From Nereocystis luetkeana (lineage: Eukaryota; Sar; Phaeophyceae; Laminariales; Laminariaceae): a stretch of 64,000 nucleotides of DNA. Where the stretch lies: positions 8,429,824 to 8,493,823 of the forward strand of contig JARUPZ010000026.1 in the NCBI GenBank assembly GCA_031213475.1. Direction: 5' to 3'. The translations under genes and the position numbers were made by a program. Every line of letters starts with the position of its first letter. Position 1 is the stretch's first letter. The notes beneath the pieces were generated by a model. That model did not search any database, was not told where the DNA came from, and was given only the letters and a program-made list of their open reading frames with translations. This document shows positions 46,584 to 57,787 of this stretch, piece by piece.

Positions 46584-47057
46584 AGGGAGATCCGAAGGAT
46601 ACCTGGTGAAATTGGTCACGGCGATGATAGGGCTGGTGACACTGATAGTGAGCCCCGTGTGGATGTGACATTGTGTCGTTTTGTACGGGGGCTAAATCAA
46701 ACAGAATCACAAACAGCAGCCGTCCCATTTTTTCCCAGGGAATTTTACCGGGCTAGGCTGGGTGGACTGCCGACCTCTGAGCTACGTGGGCTGTACCTGA
46801 AGTCCTTTTTGCGGCGGCAGCATTTACTCAATAGCGAGAGTCAGCGTGCCGTGGGCTACCTGATGCTGCCGCTGTTAGGGATTTACATAAAATCTGAAGG
46901 CGTATTTAATGCGAACATTTGCAATTTTTGCCTCATGTACATCGTTTCGCGACAGAAAGATATATTGCAACTTTATTTATTTTTGGCTTGCCAAAATAGC
47001 CAAGGTTTTTACTATTTCATTCGGTCGTTACAAACGGCCCTTGTCATGGCGCGTTAG
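46584..47057 (+). CDS. Unidentified open frame beside the retrotransposon
   Basis: Open from 46584 to TAG at 47055-47057. The first half is hydrophilic (HGDDRAGDTDSEPRVDVTL; FFPREFYRARLGGLPTSELR) and coding-like. The second half is hydrophobic and AT-rich. There is no initiating ATG near the start, so it would have to be an exon. The retrotransposon may have inserted upstream of or into this unit. No family is recognised. Confidence 0.2.
   Translation, partial: REIRRIPGEIGHGDDRAGDTDSEPRVDVTLCRFVRGLNQTESQTAAVPFFPREFYRARLGGLPTSELRGLYLKSFLRRQHLLNSESQRAVGYLMLPLLGIYIKSEGVFNANICNFCLMYIVSRQKDILQLYLFLACQNSQGFYYFIRSLQTALVMAR
47024..47041 (+). repeat. 18-bp inverted repeat, right arm
   Basis: GTCGTTACAAACGGCCCT, the exact reverse complement of 37511-37528 on the far side of the retrotransposon. 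Confidence 0.7.
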
Positions 47058-49013
47058 CGCCGGTATAATTTTACTGCCAACATTAGCTACTACTAGCTGT
47101 GCGAGGATGGGCGTGCCGTCTGCTTTCCGTTGGGGACGTTTTTACCGGGTTGTGACTACGATGATGATGGTGTACTTTTTGTGTCGCACAACACACGTTC
47201 ATTCAGCGGTTTCTCATGTTGTCTACGATTTTCAAGGATAAAGCATGTGTGGCAAGTCTTCTTGTAATAAACACCCCGAACATACGGTCGGCATCTTCAC
47301 AGCTTCTTCTGCAAACGGCTTTCGCTGATCAAGCTTGCGTTAGGGAGTTGGCGTTTAAGGCCTACTTGTTGCGCACACTAAAGCTACTCGTGCGAGTGGC
47401 TATTCTATTTCTGTGCGATCTGAAGATGTTGCGTATTTTATTTTTGCGATATGCACCCTAATGTGAATATGCTTTGCCGCGTGTCAACGAAACATGTTCG
47501 AGAAAGCGTGCGAGTGAGGTACAGAAACATTAGTGTAAGTAGCCTAAATTCGTTTGTGGAAATGGGAGGGGGAACTCTATCGTAGCCTTGATCTACTTGA
47601 GTTCCACATGGAGGGGTTAAACTCTGTGTTCGTTTTGGGGAGTTGTAGCAGCCGGCGGAGACGAAGGCTGCTTTTGCGGACGTTCTCAAGAATCATTAAT
47701 GGCGTCCACTTTAATAACGTGGATCCTTCTTTATGCCCATATCATGGAGAGTGCCTGTACGGTTTGCGCTGGAAGTTTCACATGTTTTCCTTAAGTCTCA
47801 GGTATGAGATCAAGTAGGACGCACACATCGGTTAGGATTATCATGGTGTCCACCATGCACATTCTTCACCTCCTGCGTGTACACGATTCGATGTGTTGAT
47901 CTCGCAGGCCGGAAAAGCTGCTCAATTGAAGTTCATTCTGGTGGGGTTGACATTGGCCAAGTCTACTAGTCCCCGTATGGAACGATGTTTGACCTACATT
48001 CCAGTATTGGAGGTATAAAACATGTAACAGACAAATTCGCGACTAAGAAAATAGAAAAGCAAATCACACAGCAGGGAGAGGCCACATCAGATGTATTGTG
48101 GAAAAATCAAGCGATGCATCGGAAGTAGAGGTCGGTGTCAGGTAATGTAGTATAATACAAGGGGGGTTTCGCCGCAACGGGCTGACGTCCGCTGGCCGTT
48201 TCGTGCATGTCCGCAATAGCTGAACACGTACCGGGATTGAACTCGAGACTGTTAGTGCGGTAGTATCGCCAAGGGCTGCACTATAAAAATCAGATTTGAG
48301 TGAAATGACAGGGGACGATGGAAACACAGGAAAAACGATCAGGGCCATCCGCTATCAGAGCCAACAACATATAACTCGTTCGTACAGCAGCAATAGGCAT
48401 TTTGTTTTTCAAGTGCCACGTGCGAGGCACTTGGTTTCCGTACTGTATACGTTGGGTGCAGATCGCCTAAGTACAGCTAGTCGAGCAGCAGTCGATGGAT
48501 CTTATCGAGAGTGCCAAGCGCCGGTGACTACGTTGGTGCAGCTATCTCAGCAGCAGCAAGCAGCAGCAGCAGAAGCAGCACAGCGTACAGGTACGTATCG
48601 TACGATATCTACCCTGGCACGAGACCTCCGCCGATACGCCAAACGAATGTCAATTTCGAGACGGTACTTGTTCACCTTCTGAAGCGGATGGATCCGTATT
48701 GCAACTTCAAGATGCGGAGAACACATCCCCCTAGAGGGGGTGTCCTACATAACATCCATTCTCACCGCGGATAGGAGCAAAAACATGTCGCAGACATGGC
48801 AAGAACAGCAACAGAACAACAAAGTTGTAGTACGTGTATAGAAGCAGCACCAGAGCAACCGTAGAACAGCGGCCGGAGTTACCGCAGTAGCACATCATGC
48901 ACGCCCGAGGCTGCCCCTGGCACATAAGTCGAGGAAGGGTAGCCCGGTGGCGCACGTGAAGGAAACGGCACAGTGCTATATCCCAGGCCGACCTACTCCG
49001 AAAGGCGGACTGC
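47058..49013. other. No recognisable gene
   Basis: Short frames only. A plus-strand frame at 48296-48682 reads through a CAG run as Gln/Ala repeats and is probably a by-product of the microsatellite. Confidence 0.4.
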
Positions 49014-49117
49014 AGAAGCAGCAGCAGCAGCAGTAGCAGCAGCAGAACAACACAGCAGCAGCAGCAGCAGCAGCAGCAGAAACAGCAGCAGGGCAGCTGC
49101 AGTAGCAGCAGCAGCCA
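49014..49117. repeat. CAG microsatellite tract
   Basis: About 100 bp of CAG/AGC triplets with scattered interruptions. It is flanked by CACGCCCGAGGC-type sequence that recurs at 48891 and 50167. Confidence 0.9.
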
Positions 49118-49790
49118 AGCACATCGCGCACGCCCGAGGCCACTCTCGACACAACAGTCGAGGCAGAGAACTTCTTGTTTTTTTCTTAACAGTTACTTAA
49201 GAATACAAAACTTCCTCACACCACCACAAAACTCTCACGATGCATGTGACACTGTCTGCGAGTGCTGTGTGTACAAAGTTGTTCAGGTAGACACCGTTTC
49301 GACCTCCACCCCCGTACTGCTCCTGTCGTGGCGTATGCTCAACCGATTCGGTCGGCATCAACGACCCCGTCGTCTCTGACTTACGTAGCCTGGTCGCCCG
49401 GCGCGTACAGCAGTCGAAGAGGCTCGCGACGATCGTTTCCATACCATATGCTATAGCCTACAATTTCATCATTTGTGCGCAAAACTCGTGCTTTCGCACG
49501 TAAAATAGCCCAAATCGGAATTTCAACAATTGTTTCTGGGACGCCCTCCTCTCAACGCACAAGCAACGGCGGGACATGACACCCGCTACCCCGGCCCTTA
49601 TGCCCCTCACTCTTGCCACCATGAGTTGTCTAAATAACCACGGAGGATGTCGCATCTGGGTGCTGGCATCGAAAACAGAGTATTTCGAACCCCACGAGCG
49701 AGCAGATATGTTGTTTGACGGCACCTTTGTCCCTTGACGGGCAGCCGTCAAGGACATCCCAATGCTCAAACTATTTTTTTTCAGAAGAAG
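49118..49790. other. No recognisable gene
   Basis: Unique DNA with chance-length frames on both strands. Confidence 0.4.
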
Positions 49791-50235
49791 GCTTGGCGGG
49801 CCAAAGGCAGGCCTATCGGGGAAAAGGTCGAGGCCGTCAACGACAATCTTTGGCCACGAAACAGTGATATGTCAAGTATGGCCCTTTCAACTTGTGCAAC
49901 TCACAGCTGACATTCTCATGAAGACAGGTTCTGTGACAAACGAGCACACCACATCCGACCACAGCTGTCAAGAGCAACCTAATGGTGAGAGTTCTCATAT
50001 TCCCGGAGAGGGTTTAACGGGCCAAACGTAGGCCTGGCGGGGCTAAGGTAGGCCGTGAAACAATTTCTTCAACCACAAGACTGTTATAAATCAAGTATCT
50101 ACCACTCGACTGGTCCAACTCACCGCGGACGTACTCACACCCGGGCAGCCGGCAGTCAAGGCACGGCGCAAGCACGTCCGAGGCCGCTCCTGACACAGTC
50201 GGGATCGGAGATGACGATCAGGCAGGTTTGTCTCG
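49791..50235. repeat. ~220-bp tandem duplication, two diverged copies
   Basis: Copies begin near 49795 and 50015. Shared blocks are CGGGCCAAA.GYAGGCCT, CACAAGACTGTTAT/CGAAACAGTGATAT, TCAAGTAT and CAACTCACMGCKGAC.T.CTCA. Confidence 0.6.
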
Positions 50236-52030
50236 TGATGTGAACCTCATCTCGCGCTAGCACGAACAACACATAATTACGTCTAAAACACACTGAGGAG
50301 CGCTGAGGGCACAGGGCCAACAGTATCGCACTTACACCTAGATCATGTGATGTATGATTGTATAAATGCAAGGGCTCCGCATGGGTGCCTGTCGGCCCCC
50401 AAGCTCCGGATAGGGCAATATATCTAAGTGCTGATTTGTGATTATGTCAGGAAGTTAATATGAAAGTGCCATTCTCAACGACTAACAGGATCATGGCAAT
50501 ACCAAGTGGTGCAAGAACAAGGCAGCAACTTAACTTTAGTGCCTTCAGTGGTATTAGGCGTTGTTGGTGATGGAAACCGCAATAAATGAACGTACAGTAG
50601 TCATTAGTCGGTTTCATGCGGAGATGGTTTGTCAACACCGCCCCGCCCGCGAGAACAGTGTAGTGTTAGCATTAGCGCCTACAGCGTTAAGACGTCATTG
50701 GTCGTGGAGACAAAAAATATATAAATTAAACATATTTTAGAAGTAGTGTTTGGTTAACTGCAGCGTCGGCGTCATTGATTGGTGGTGGAGACCGAAAGAA
50801 CACGGCATGATAAAAATACCAGATTTTGGCCCAAAATACGTCGTGAAACAATATAATAGTGAACACAGACTTTGGTTATTCGAGGATGGTTCATCACCAG
50901 CACCCCCCGTAAAAACGTGGAAGATTGAACGAAGGGCATCCGGGAATTTTGAAGAGGTACTACATCGTAGGCTGTATTGAAGAAGCGGCGGGGAAGTGGT
51001 ATACGAAGCCTATGAGAGTGTAGTTGGTTAAATAAGGAAAACAGAGACTAGGAAGGGTTTGACAGAGAAAGGAAGCAGGTCATCTAGTACGGCACACTAC
51101 GAGCTCGTGGGTGTGTGCGAGCAGGGGTTTGGGACTGAGTGGGAAGTTGGCGAGTTGAGGGTTAGAGAGAGATCCTTGACATTTTCACGGAAATGAAGCT
51201 CGGGCAGTTAAGCACAGGGCAGGGCCAGTAAGGGTAGCCAATCGTACATGTCCTTGACATACCCTGTCGTCTGACGGTGCGCCACTCTGAACGCGGAGAG
51301 GAGAACTTACGCTTTGCCAGACGAGTCCTGGGACAGGGCTGACATGACCGATGTTAACTGCTGATGCGGTCTGGTGAGGAAGTGAATTTGTGAGAGTGAC
51401 ATGACATGGGAGCGTTGTTCCAAACACCTTAAGATACGGGACTGCCAACGCGTACGAACTGTGTACCAATCAAAATCTTCCTAACAAATTGCTCCTTTGA
51501 ATACTAAAATGAGACACTCGACTGTCAACCTACGAAACAAACAACAAATCGAACACTGGATCCTAGATCGTGATCACGAACACGAGACGGTTGACTGAAC
51601 GCGTGAGCAGCAAAAAACAATTTGACCCTGGAATATTTTTGGACTACGGACAATTTAACCCTTGGATCGTTGGGATCCTCAATACACAACAGTCCACGCG
51701 TTATAAAACAACTCGAACAAATGTACCCGGTGGCTTGGTAGATGGTCCGCGTGCCTATCAAGATCAATTCCGTGGGTTTGAGTCTCATCGAGTGCATGCT
51801 CACAAAAATATGTTTCTTGCACAAATAGTCGAATAGCGGAAGGACGAGCGCGTGAGCTAGCTACATTCTTTGAACAGCGACGAGCTGTGAGCATGATGAA
51901 CCCTATGCGCGACTAATAAAGGCTCGCACCCTGTGACCTGTGACCACGGCTAGTCCAGAAGAACGTTGAGGGTAAAACCTCCTACGAGTTAGACTGGAAA
52001 AAAAGAATGATGATATTATATGTATATGAA
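50236..52030. other. No firm gene; one possible exon at 50750-50980
   Basis: A plus-strand frame following a CTGCAG acceptor-like sequence reads VGVIDWWWRPKEHGMIKIP and EHRLWLFEDGSSPAPPVKTW, then stops at 50978-50980. It has coding-like composition but no partner exons, so it is not called. The remainder shows nothing recognisable. Confidence 0.35.
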
Positions 52031-52460
52031 CTCTTGGATCTTTTAGATCTCGAGTATAGTATCGATGTCGGGATAGGTGACTTGTCTACGTACGCGGACT
52101 GATAATATTAAACACCCTGCTTGGTTCCAGATCTATGACGATAATCTTCTTAACTCTTCTTGCTTCTTGCTCACTCACGTATGTGTGCACAGGAAGCTCC
52201 AAACAAAATACCCCCCGAACAAACCGACCGCTAAATCTGATTTTGTTTTTTGCGGTCGCTTGATCTTGAATACACGACTGTCTACGCGTGCCAAAAAATC
52301 CGAATAAAAATAGGGTCTTGGGTATTCTGGATCTCGAATCGTATGGGGGAATTGTCTACGTAGTCATATAGCCATATACCCGGTTCGGCTCCAGATCTTT
52401 CTAAATGCTCATTACCCTTCTCGCTTCCTCACGTGTCTAGATGCAGCTCCAAAACAAAAT
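52031..52460. repeat. ~284-bp tandem repeat, about 1.5 copies
   Basis: TCTTGGATCTT at 52031 and TCTTGGGTATT at 52315 each lead into GATCTCGA.T, TTGTCTACGTA, GGTTCCAGATCT/GGCTCCAGATCT, CTTCTCGCTTCC-like and GCAGCTCCAAA.CAAAATAC blocks in the same order. Confidence 0.7.
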
Positions 52461-52524
52461 ACGTACAAACACGAGTAAAATCTTAGCGCCTAGTAGTTGA
52501 GGTATCCATTGTATCTTACGACGA

Positions 52525-52700
52525 ACTGCATGCAGGAGTATTACAACAGTAGTACCCATACTACGATCTATTGAACGAGTCGAATCTGAAACAGTACTCA
52601 TACTACGATCATGCAGCAGTCGTACGTAAACAGTACTCATACTATACAATACAGTGAACGAGTCGAATCTAGAATAGTGCTCATACCACGTTCGAATTGG
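52525..52700. repeat. ~40-55-bp degenerate tandem repeat
   Basis: AACAGTACTCATACTA or close variants recur about four times, interleaved with GAACGAGTCGAATCT, which occurs twice. Confidence 0.7.
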
Positions 52701-52814
52701 ACCGAGTCGAAAATATTTCAACCGGGCCGAGTCGCTGAGCTCGGTATATCTCTCCGTCTCCGCCTGAGCCACTGATTTTTTAAAAGTAAGTCGGCTGTGT
52801 CTTGAAATTCTCAG

Positions 52815-53050
52815 CAGGATCCCGCAACTTCGGTGACGCTGCCATTAGCAGTGGAGCGAGATGTCGAGATTGCGCGCACGGGAGAAGACCCGCTGGAAGC
52901 GGACGAGCACGTACGTCCCTCGCAGAGAGCGGCCGAAAACGCGCGCTTTAACCATCTTCCTGCGCAGGTCTCCCGAGCCCAGCCTAAATTCAAGATTGTT
53001 TTTTCGACTCTTCCAGCGAATGCTTCCCTCTCAGCCGTCGTGAATGGTTT
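52815..53050 (+). CDS. Possible exon of an unidentified gene
   Basis: A pyrimidine-containing acceptor (AATTCTCAG) at 52814 opens a GC-rich frame reading VTLPLAVERDVEIARTGED and ADEHVRPSQRAAENARFNH. A possible donor is CAG|GTCTCC near 52970; otherwise the frame runs on into AT-rich DNA. The minus strand is open here too, so the call rests on composition and the acceptor alone. No family is recognised. Confidence 0.22.
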
Positions 53051-54202
53051 TGCATATATATATCTATTACATATCGCGAAAAAGAACGCGATACGGGTAT
53101 ATATTATATACAAGTTCTCCCTTCAGAGTGGCATGATCATTGAGCGTAGCGTGTAAGAATACTCTTGCCGAAATACGTATTTATTTATTGGGTAGGTTTG
53201 AACTATTCCACCAATTAATTGCAGTTACATGTGCTGCAGTTGGGGCAATAAATAGCTCTAATGTGCCTGTTAACAACCAAACAAATATGTATTATTAGTA
53301 GTAAAAGGAGAATAGTAGTGGAACATGCGGATGAGGGTGACGCAAGAGAGCAGTTCAAACTACCGAAAAAGCAGGTAGCAATTATGTATTACAGCTGTTA
53401 TGATATATGAAGGCGACATGATGAGCGTGATATGCAACTACGACAGTAAGCACTTGCTCGACGAATCGCAGAGCCAGTAGGTGCATGTCCTGCGACACCT
53501 AACGGTTCGACAACGAACGAAACCTTTGCCGGACGCCCAAACCAACTACGACTGAAATTCCTCAAGGAACAACGTCTTTAACGAAGCGTAGCAGTGGGCC
53601 CAGGGCCGGCGTGAAACGCATAAAACTCGAAGCGACGGGAGTAGTAGCAAAAATTCCCTCGCAAACGCGAATGTCACTAATAATAACAACAGAATGAGCA
53701 CCCTAGCAAACACCCAAGGTAGACTGAAAAAAACAGGATATTTCGTTGTCCACAGCACCAAAAGAGGATGCCAGTTAGACCTTGGCACTCGCCAAAGCAC
53801 TAGCATGATGAAGGCGATGCGAGACCTGACACGTTTCATAGGTGAAGAAACTCCCACCGAAAAAAAATGAATCAGTCCTCCCCACGCTTGAACTCAAATA
53901 ACCCCCTGGCAGACTTGCAAGTACACGCACAACGGATGTTTGCTGAAAGTATTCAAATATTATCGACGCAAATATTATAGACGCAGGCGCACGCTGCAAC
54001 GAAACGCCCGCGAACACCTCTATAATTAGACCCCAGGCGCAGACCAAAGGCAGATCAACTGTGTATGGTGCTCTACCGGAAGATCATGATAGACACGAGA
54101 ACAGACTCTTAAAGTACGAAGATCTATTCCGAGTCCGACCCGCCGAGTTAGACTGACACAGCCTTCCCGCTTGGCGGCGCTTTTCTTCAGTTCCACCCGA
54201 GC
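53051..54202. other. No recognisable gene
   Basis: AT-rich first half. A Leu-rich minus frame (53546-53857) looks membrane-like but is low-complexity and without support. Confidence 0.4.
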
Positions 54203-54370
54203 CTATTCGCCGAACTTCGCGTGGCGTTTGCCCTGAACTTGCTCGTCGTGGGCGATGAAGAGCTTCCCGGAGCGCTTGGACCACGAGAAGTGCAGGGGGG
54301 GCTTGCAAAGGCCGATCAATACGATGTTTTCCGTGATAGCTCCTTTGTAGTAGACAATATCCTTCCGGAC
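54203..54370 (-). CDS. Possible terminal exon of an unidentified gene
   Basis: After a good acceptor (TATGTTTGCAG), 168 nt in phase 0 encode 55 residues including VRKDIVYYKGAITENIVLIG and SWSKRSGKLFIAHDEQVQGK, ending at TAG. The exon is GC-rich in an AT-rich setting. An upstream minus-strand block at about 54755-54900 (VEFVSGLVRQDNFVPNWQF) is also coding-like, but the phases available do not join it to this exon. No family is recognised. Confidence 0.27.
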   Translation of the reverse strand, partial: VRKDIVYYKGAITENIVLIGLCKPPLHFSWSKRSGKLFIAHDEQVQGKRHAKFGE

Positions 54371-55904
54371 CTGCAAACATAGATTATAGACAACAAACCC
54401 ACAGCACAAAGGAGACGTGTAAGACGTGTAGAATATACAAATAATTTAGTTGGTATGAGTTTATTTGACGAAGACTTTAAAAAGGGCAAAGGCCAAAATC
54501 AGCTATAATTATAATACCTGATCCGTTTGAGCCAAAATTAGGTGTATACTAAAACCAAGTCAAAAACGCGCGCCACGAGCGGTGTTCTGTCCCTGAACGT
54601 CGGGTAAAAAAAGAAGCGTGCCACATGGCCTCCAAAATCTAGGCCGTTTAGTTTTCGTTAGGGTGTAGATACCACGAGCTTCACTTGGACCTGTAGAGAG
54701 TCACTGTCAATAGGCTTTGCTTGTTTTGCGACGGCGGGGGCGCCAAGAGGAGTATTAACTCAGGCGCCCTCCCCCCATTGACAGCTTCAAGTCTTCTTGA
54801 CCGTCCTCGCGGAACTGCCAGTTCGGCACGAAATTATCTTGCCGTACCAAACCTGAGACAAACTCGACGCGGGGTGGTGCAGCTAAAGACCATGGTGATG
54901 TATGGACCGCTGTGACCATAGAAAACAACACAGCAGCGGCAGTAGGACACAACAACTATTCAATAACTGAAGCACGTCGCACACCCCGAAGACGAAAAAA
55001 AGTGAAACCAGCGTACTCATGTATGCATATATACATACCTGGTATGTAAATACGTACTTTGACGCAGAACGTACGTACGAGCACATAGTTTATACGTTAC
55101 GTAATAATGAAGAATAATTTCAACCGGGGGAGGGCAGACGCATACGGAGAGAAACAACAGTGTACGTATGGCCTCTCTGCTTCGTTCAAAGTCGGCCGAA
55201 CTCAGTTGAAAGCTAGAGAGAGTAGAAAAAAACAGGTATAACTTGGTCTTTTCGGGCAAAAATCAGTTACGATGTTAGCCTGGCCAATAGCAGGGCTCCT
55301 GGGATGTGTTTTGTACTTGATTTTGGATGTAACTGATTTTGGCCGAACAGTGGCCAGGTATACCTGATTTTGGCAAAGCCCCCTTCGAAAACATTTCAGA
55401 AAATACGCGTTGGCGTGGGCTGTAGAGGCAGGAAGCACGGAAGGTAAACAGGAATGGGATGCGATGAATGATGTTGGCAAACCCTTATACGTCTTTTCGC
55501 GGCAGAGACGGCGACGACGGCAGAATCGGCAGCAGCCTATATCATGGAAACGTGTTATTACTGTACTCAACGCCTGTCTGTTATCGTGTCGGAACCACGA
55601 TAGCAGCAGCGGCGGTAGACAACTGTCTCGATGTGGAAAGAAACGCAGGCTGTAAACAACAACGGCAACTGTTCGGGAAACAAAAGTTGGTTCTAGTGTG
55701 CAACAAAACAACAACGGCAGCGGCGGCAGCGCATATACAAATGGCAGTACGCGTACTATACGCCTGTCTCGGTGTGAGGTCGTATCAAGAAAAGAAAATG
55801 GCCAATTGTTATTTGTTATACGTACTACTGCTGTAGAGTGCAAAACAAATTTCGAAATTACTGTAGTACCTGGTATGTATTTGTGTCTTGTATTTAGTGC
55901 TGAA
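54371..55904. other. No firm gene; simple-repeat rich
   Basis: It contains the coding-like minus block at 54755-54900 and CAG/CAA repeats from 55.5 kb. It also contains most of a 279-codon minus frame (55202-56041), whose first part is translated trinucleotide repeat and which I do not accept as a gene. Confidence 0.4.
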
Positions 55905-56830
55905 AGTCGGCAACATGCGGGAACAGCAACAATAACGACAACAACAACAACATAGACAACCGCTGCAGCAGCAGCGGCGGCAGACACTGACTCAAAGCTG
56001 CCTACAACAGCAACAACGCAAACGAGGCATGCGTACACCACAACAAAATCAGCATCAGGGACGATAGGCGCGCCGGGTTACAACTGCAGGAAAAGGAGCA
56101 GCAGCAGCAGCAGCAGCAATGGGCTGCGCCACCAAGTCGTGTTCTCGCGTGCGGGAACACAGCAACGACAACAACAACACCAGCATAAACAACAACAACA
56201 ACAAAAGCAGCAGCGGCGGTAGAAACTGTCGGGGAAACGAACGCAGGCTGAAAACAACAACCGTTGCAGCAGCGGCAGCAGCAGCAAAAAAGCAAATGAC
56301 AGTAGGCACAGTAGCGCATAAACAAATGGCATTATTCGAACGTTTTTTGTGTTGGATTTAGTGCTAAAGGTCGACTACGTACGGGAACAGCAACAACGCC
56401 ACCACCAACAGCATACCAGGTAAACAACAGCAGCAACAGCGAAGGTAGACACCTGCCTCGGTGTGGAAAGGAACGCAGGCTGTACAGAACAACGGCAGCA
56501 GCAGCGGCAGCAGCAGTAGCGCATACGCGTACTATAGCAAACACAAAGGCAAACACATCTTGGTTGTAGATTCAGTCCTGGAGGTCGACAACATGCGGGA
56601 ACAGCAACGTCAACCACAACAGCGTTAACAGCAGCAGCAGCGGCAGTAGACACTGACTCAAAGGTCCCTACAATAGCAACAACGCGAACGACGACTACAT
56701 AAACCAAACTGAAACGAGAAAAGCAGCTTCCGGGGCGGCAGGCGCGCAGGGTAACAACATCAGGAAAATGTGCAGCAGCGGCAGCAGTAGCAGCACCAAT
56801 GGGCTGCGCCACCGAGTCGTGTTCTCGGTT
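55905..56830. repeat. 674-bp tandem duplication in CAG/CAA-rich DNA
   Basis: 55905-56155 matches 56579-56830: ACATGCGGGAACAGCAAC, AGACACTGACTCAAAG, TAGCAACAACGC, GGCGCGC.GGGT and CAATGGGCTGCGCCACC. Between and around them are long CAG, CAA and GCA triplet runs and three GGAA.GAACGCAGGCTG copies. Open frames here are Ala, Val, Leu or Ser rich. Confidence 0.8.
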
Positions 56831-57449
56831 TAAAACACACATAAATTGCAAGCAGTGTGGGACAACCTCAACAACAGCAGCCGCGGCGGTAGACATAGGC
56901 GACAAACAGCAACAACAACAACAACAACAACAACTACAGCAGCCGCGGCGGTAGAAATAGGGAGCAAACAACAACACCAGCAACAGCGAAGCACAGAACA
57001 CAACTCACCGCCACCTCCTGTCTCGAGCGTGAAGGACAAACGGTGCGGACGTCGATATACCTGGCGCATAATTCACCATCTTAGGCCCACTTCAAGATTA
57101 TCCCGCTGCCGGGGCAGGTGCCGCGGTCGCAGGTCGCACTATCGACCTTGCCTCCAGAGTTCTGTCTCCATCATATAGCTGGGAGATGCAGCGGTTGCAC
57201 CTTACAGCGGGATTGAGCAGTGACTTGGACAGGGGGATCCTGTTCGAAACGGGCTTCCAGGATCCGCCAGAAGAGGGCGAGGCAGAGGTGTATTGAAGGC
57301 AGCACCTTTATTATCGGCAGCAGGAAAATGTGCAGTCCACTCGGTAGAAGCAGCACCACCAGGAGCAGGCGATGCTATCTACCAGGCAGGAGCAGCACCA
57401 ACGGGAGGAGCACCCGGTACCAGCAGAAGCAGCGCAAGCAAAACCAACA
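56831..57449. other. Triplet-repeat tract and flank, no firm gene
   Basis: CAA/CAG runs continue to about 56960. Beyond them a plus frame at 57190-57290 reads SSDLDRGILFETGFQDPPEE and looks coding-like, but stops at 57291 and has no partner. Confidence 0.35.
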
Positions 57450-57552
57450 CCAGCAGGAGCGGCACCAGAAGGAGCCGCACGAGCACGAGCGGCACAAGCA
57501 GGAGCGGCACGAGCAGGAGCGGCACGAGCAGGAGCAACGCCAGCAGGAGGCC
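57450..57552. repeat. 15-bp minisatellite
   Basis: About six units of GCAGGAGCGGCACGA. All three plus-strand frames are open across it (Gln/Glu/Arg/His, Ser/Thr/Gly and Ala/Gly rich), a consequence of the 15-bp period. Confidence 0.9.
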
Positions 57553-57656
57553 AAGCGGTATGTGAAGAGGCAGCACCAGCGTGACGCGCGTCGTATGCTG
57601 TCTACATGTGTCCACGCACGAAAATAATCCAATGACCCGGGTCGTATGCCGTCTCA

Positions 57657-57690
57657 TAGCCGGTCTCTTCACGCCAAAGCAACTGAGATC
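57657..57690 (+). repeat. 34-bp direct repeat left of family R copy 2
   Basis: TAGCCGGTCTCTTC followed by AAAGCAACTGAGATC. It recurs at 58641-58674 with two mismatches, bracketing family R copy 2. Confidence 0.8.
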
Positions 57691-57787
57691 TAGGTTCAAT
57701 TGTCCAGAAAACTGATTGTCCTGTTGAAACTATTCCGGAGCAAAATAAACAACATCGGTCTACTATCGTATGCCGTCTTAGGCTGGG

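Noticed and set aside
51726-51797. tRNA-like sequence
   Set aside because: The T arm pairs and the acceptor arms pair at 6 of 7 positions, but the D arm is mis-spaced and no anticodon stem forms, so it is not a tRNA gene. It could be a decayed tRNA-derived repeat.
55202-56041. 279-codon minus-strand open frame
   Set aside because: The first part is translated CAG/CAA-type repeat (Ala/Val/Leu runs), the rest has no motif, and several other frames of the tract are open too.
57220-57627. 135-codon Gln/Glu/Arg/His-rich plus frame
   Set aside because: Mostly translated 15-bp minisatellite; the other two plus frames are open over the same repeat.
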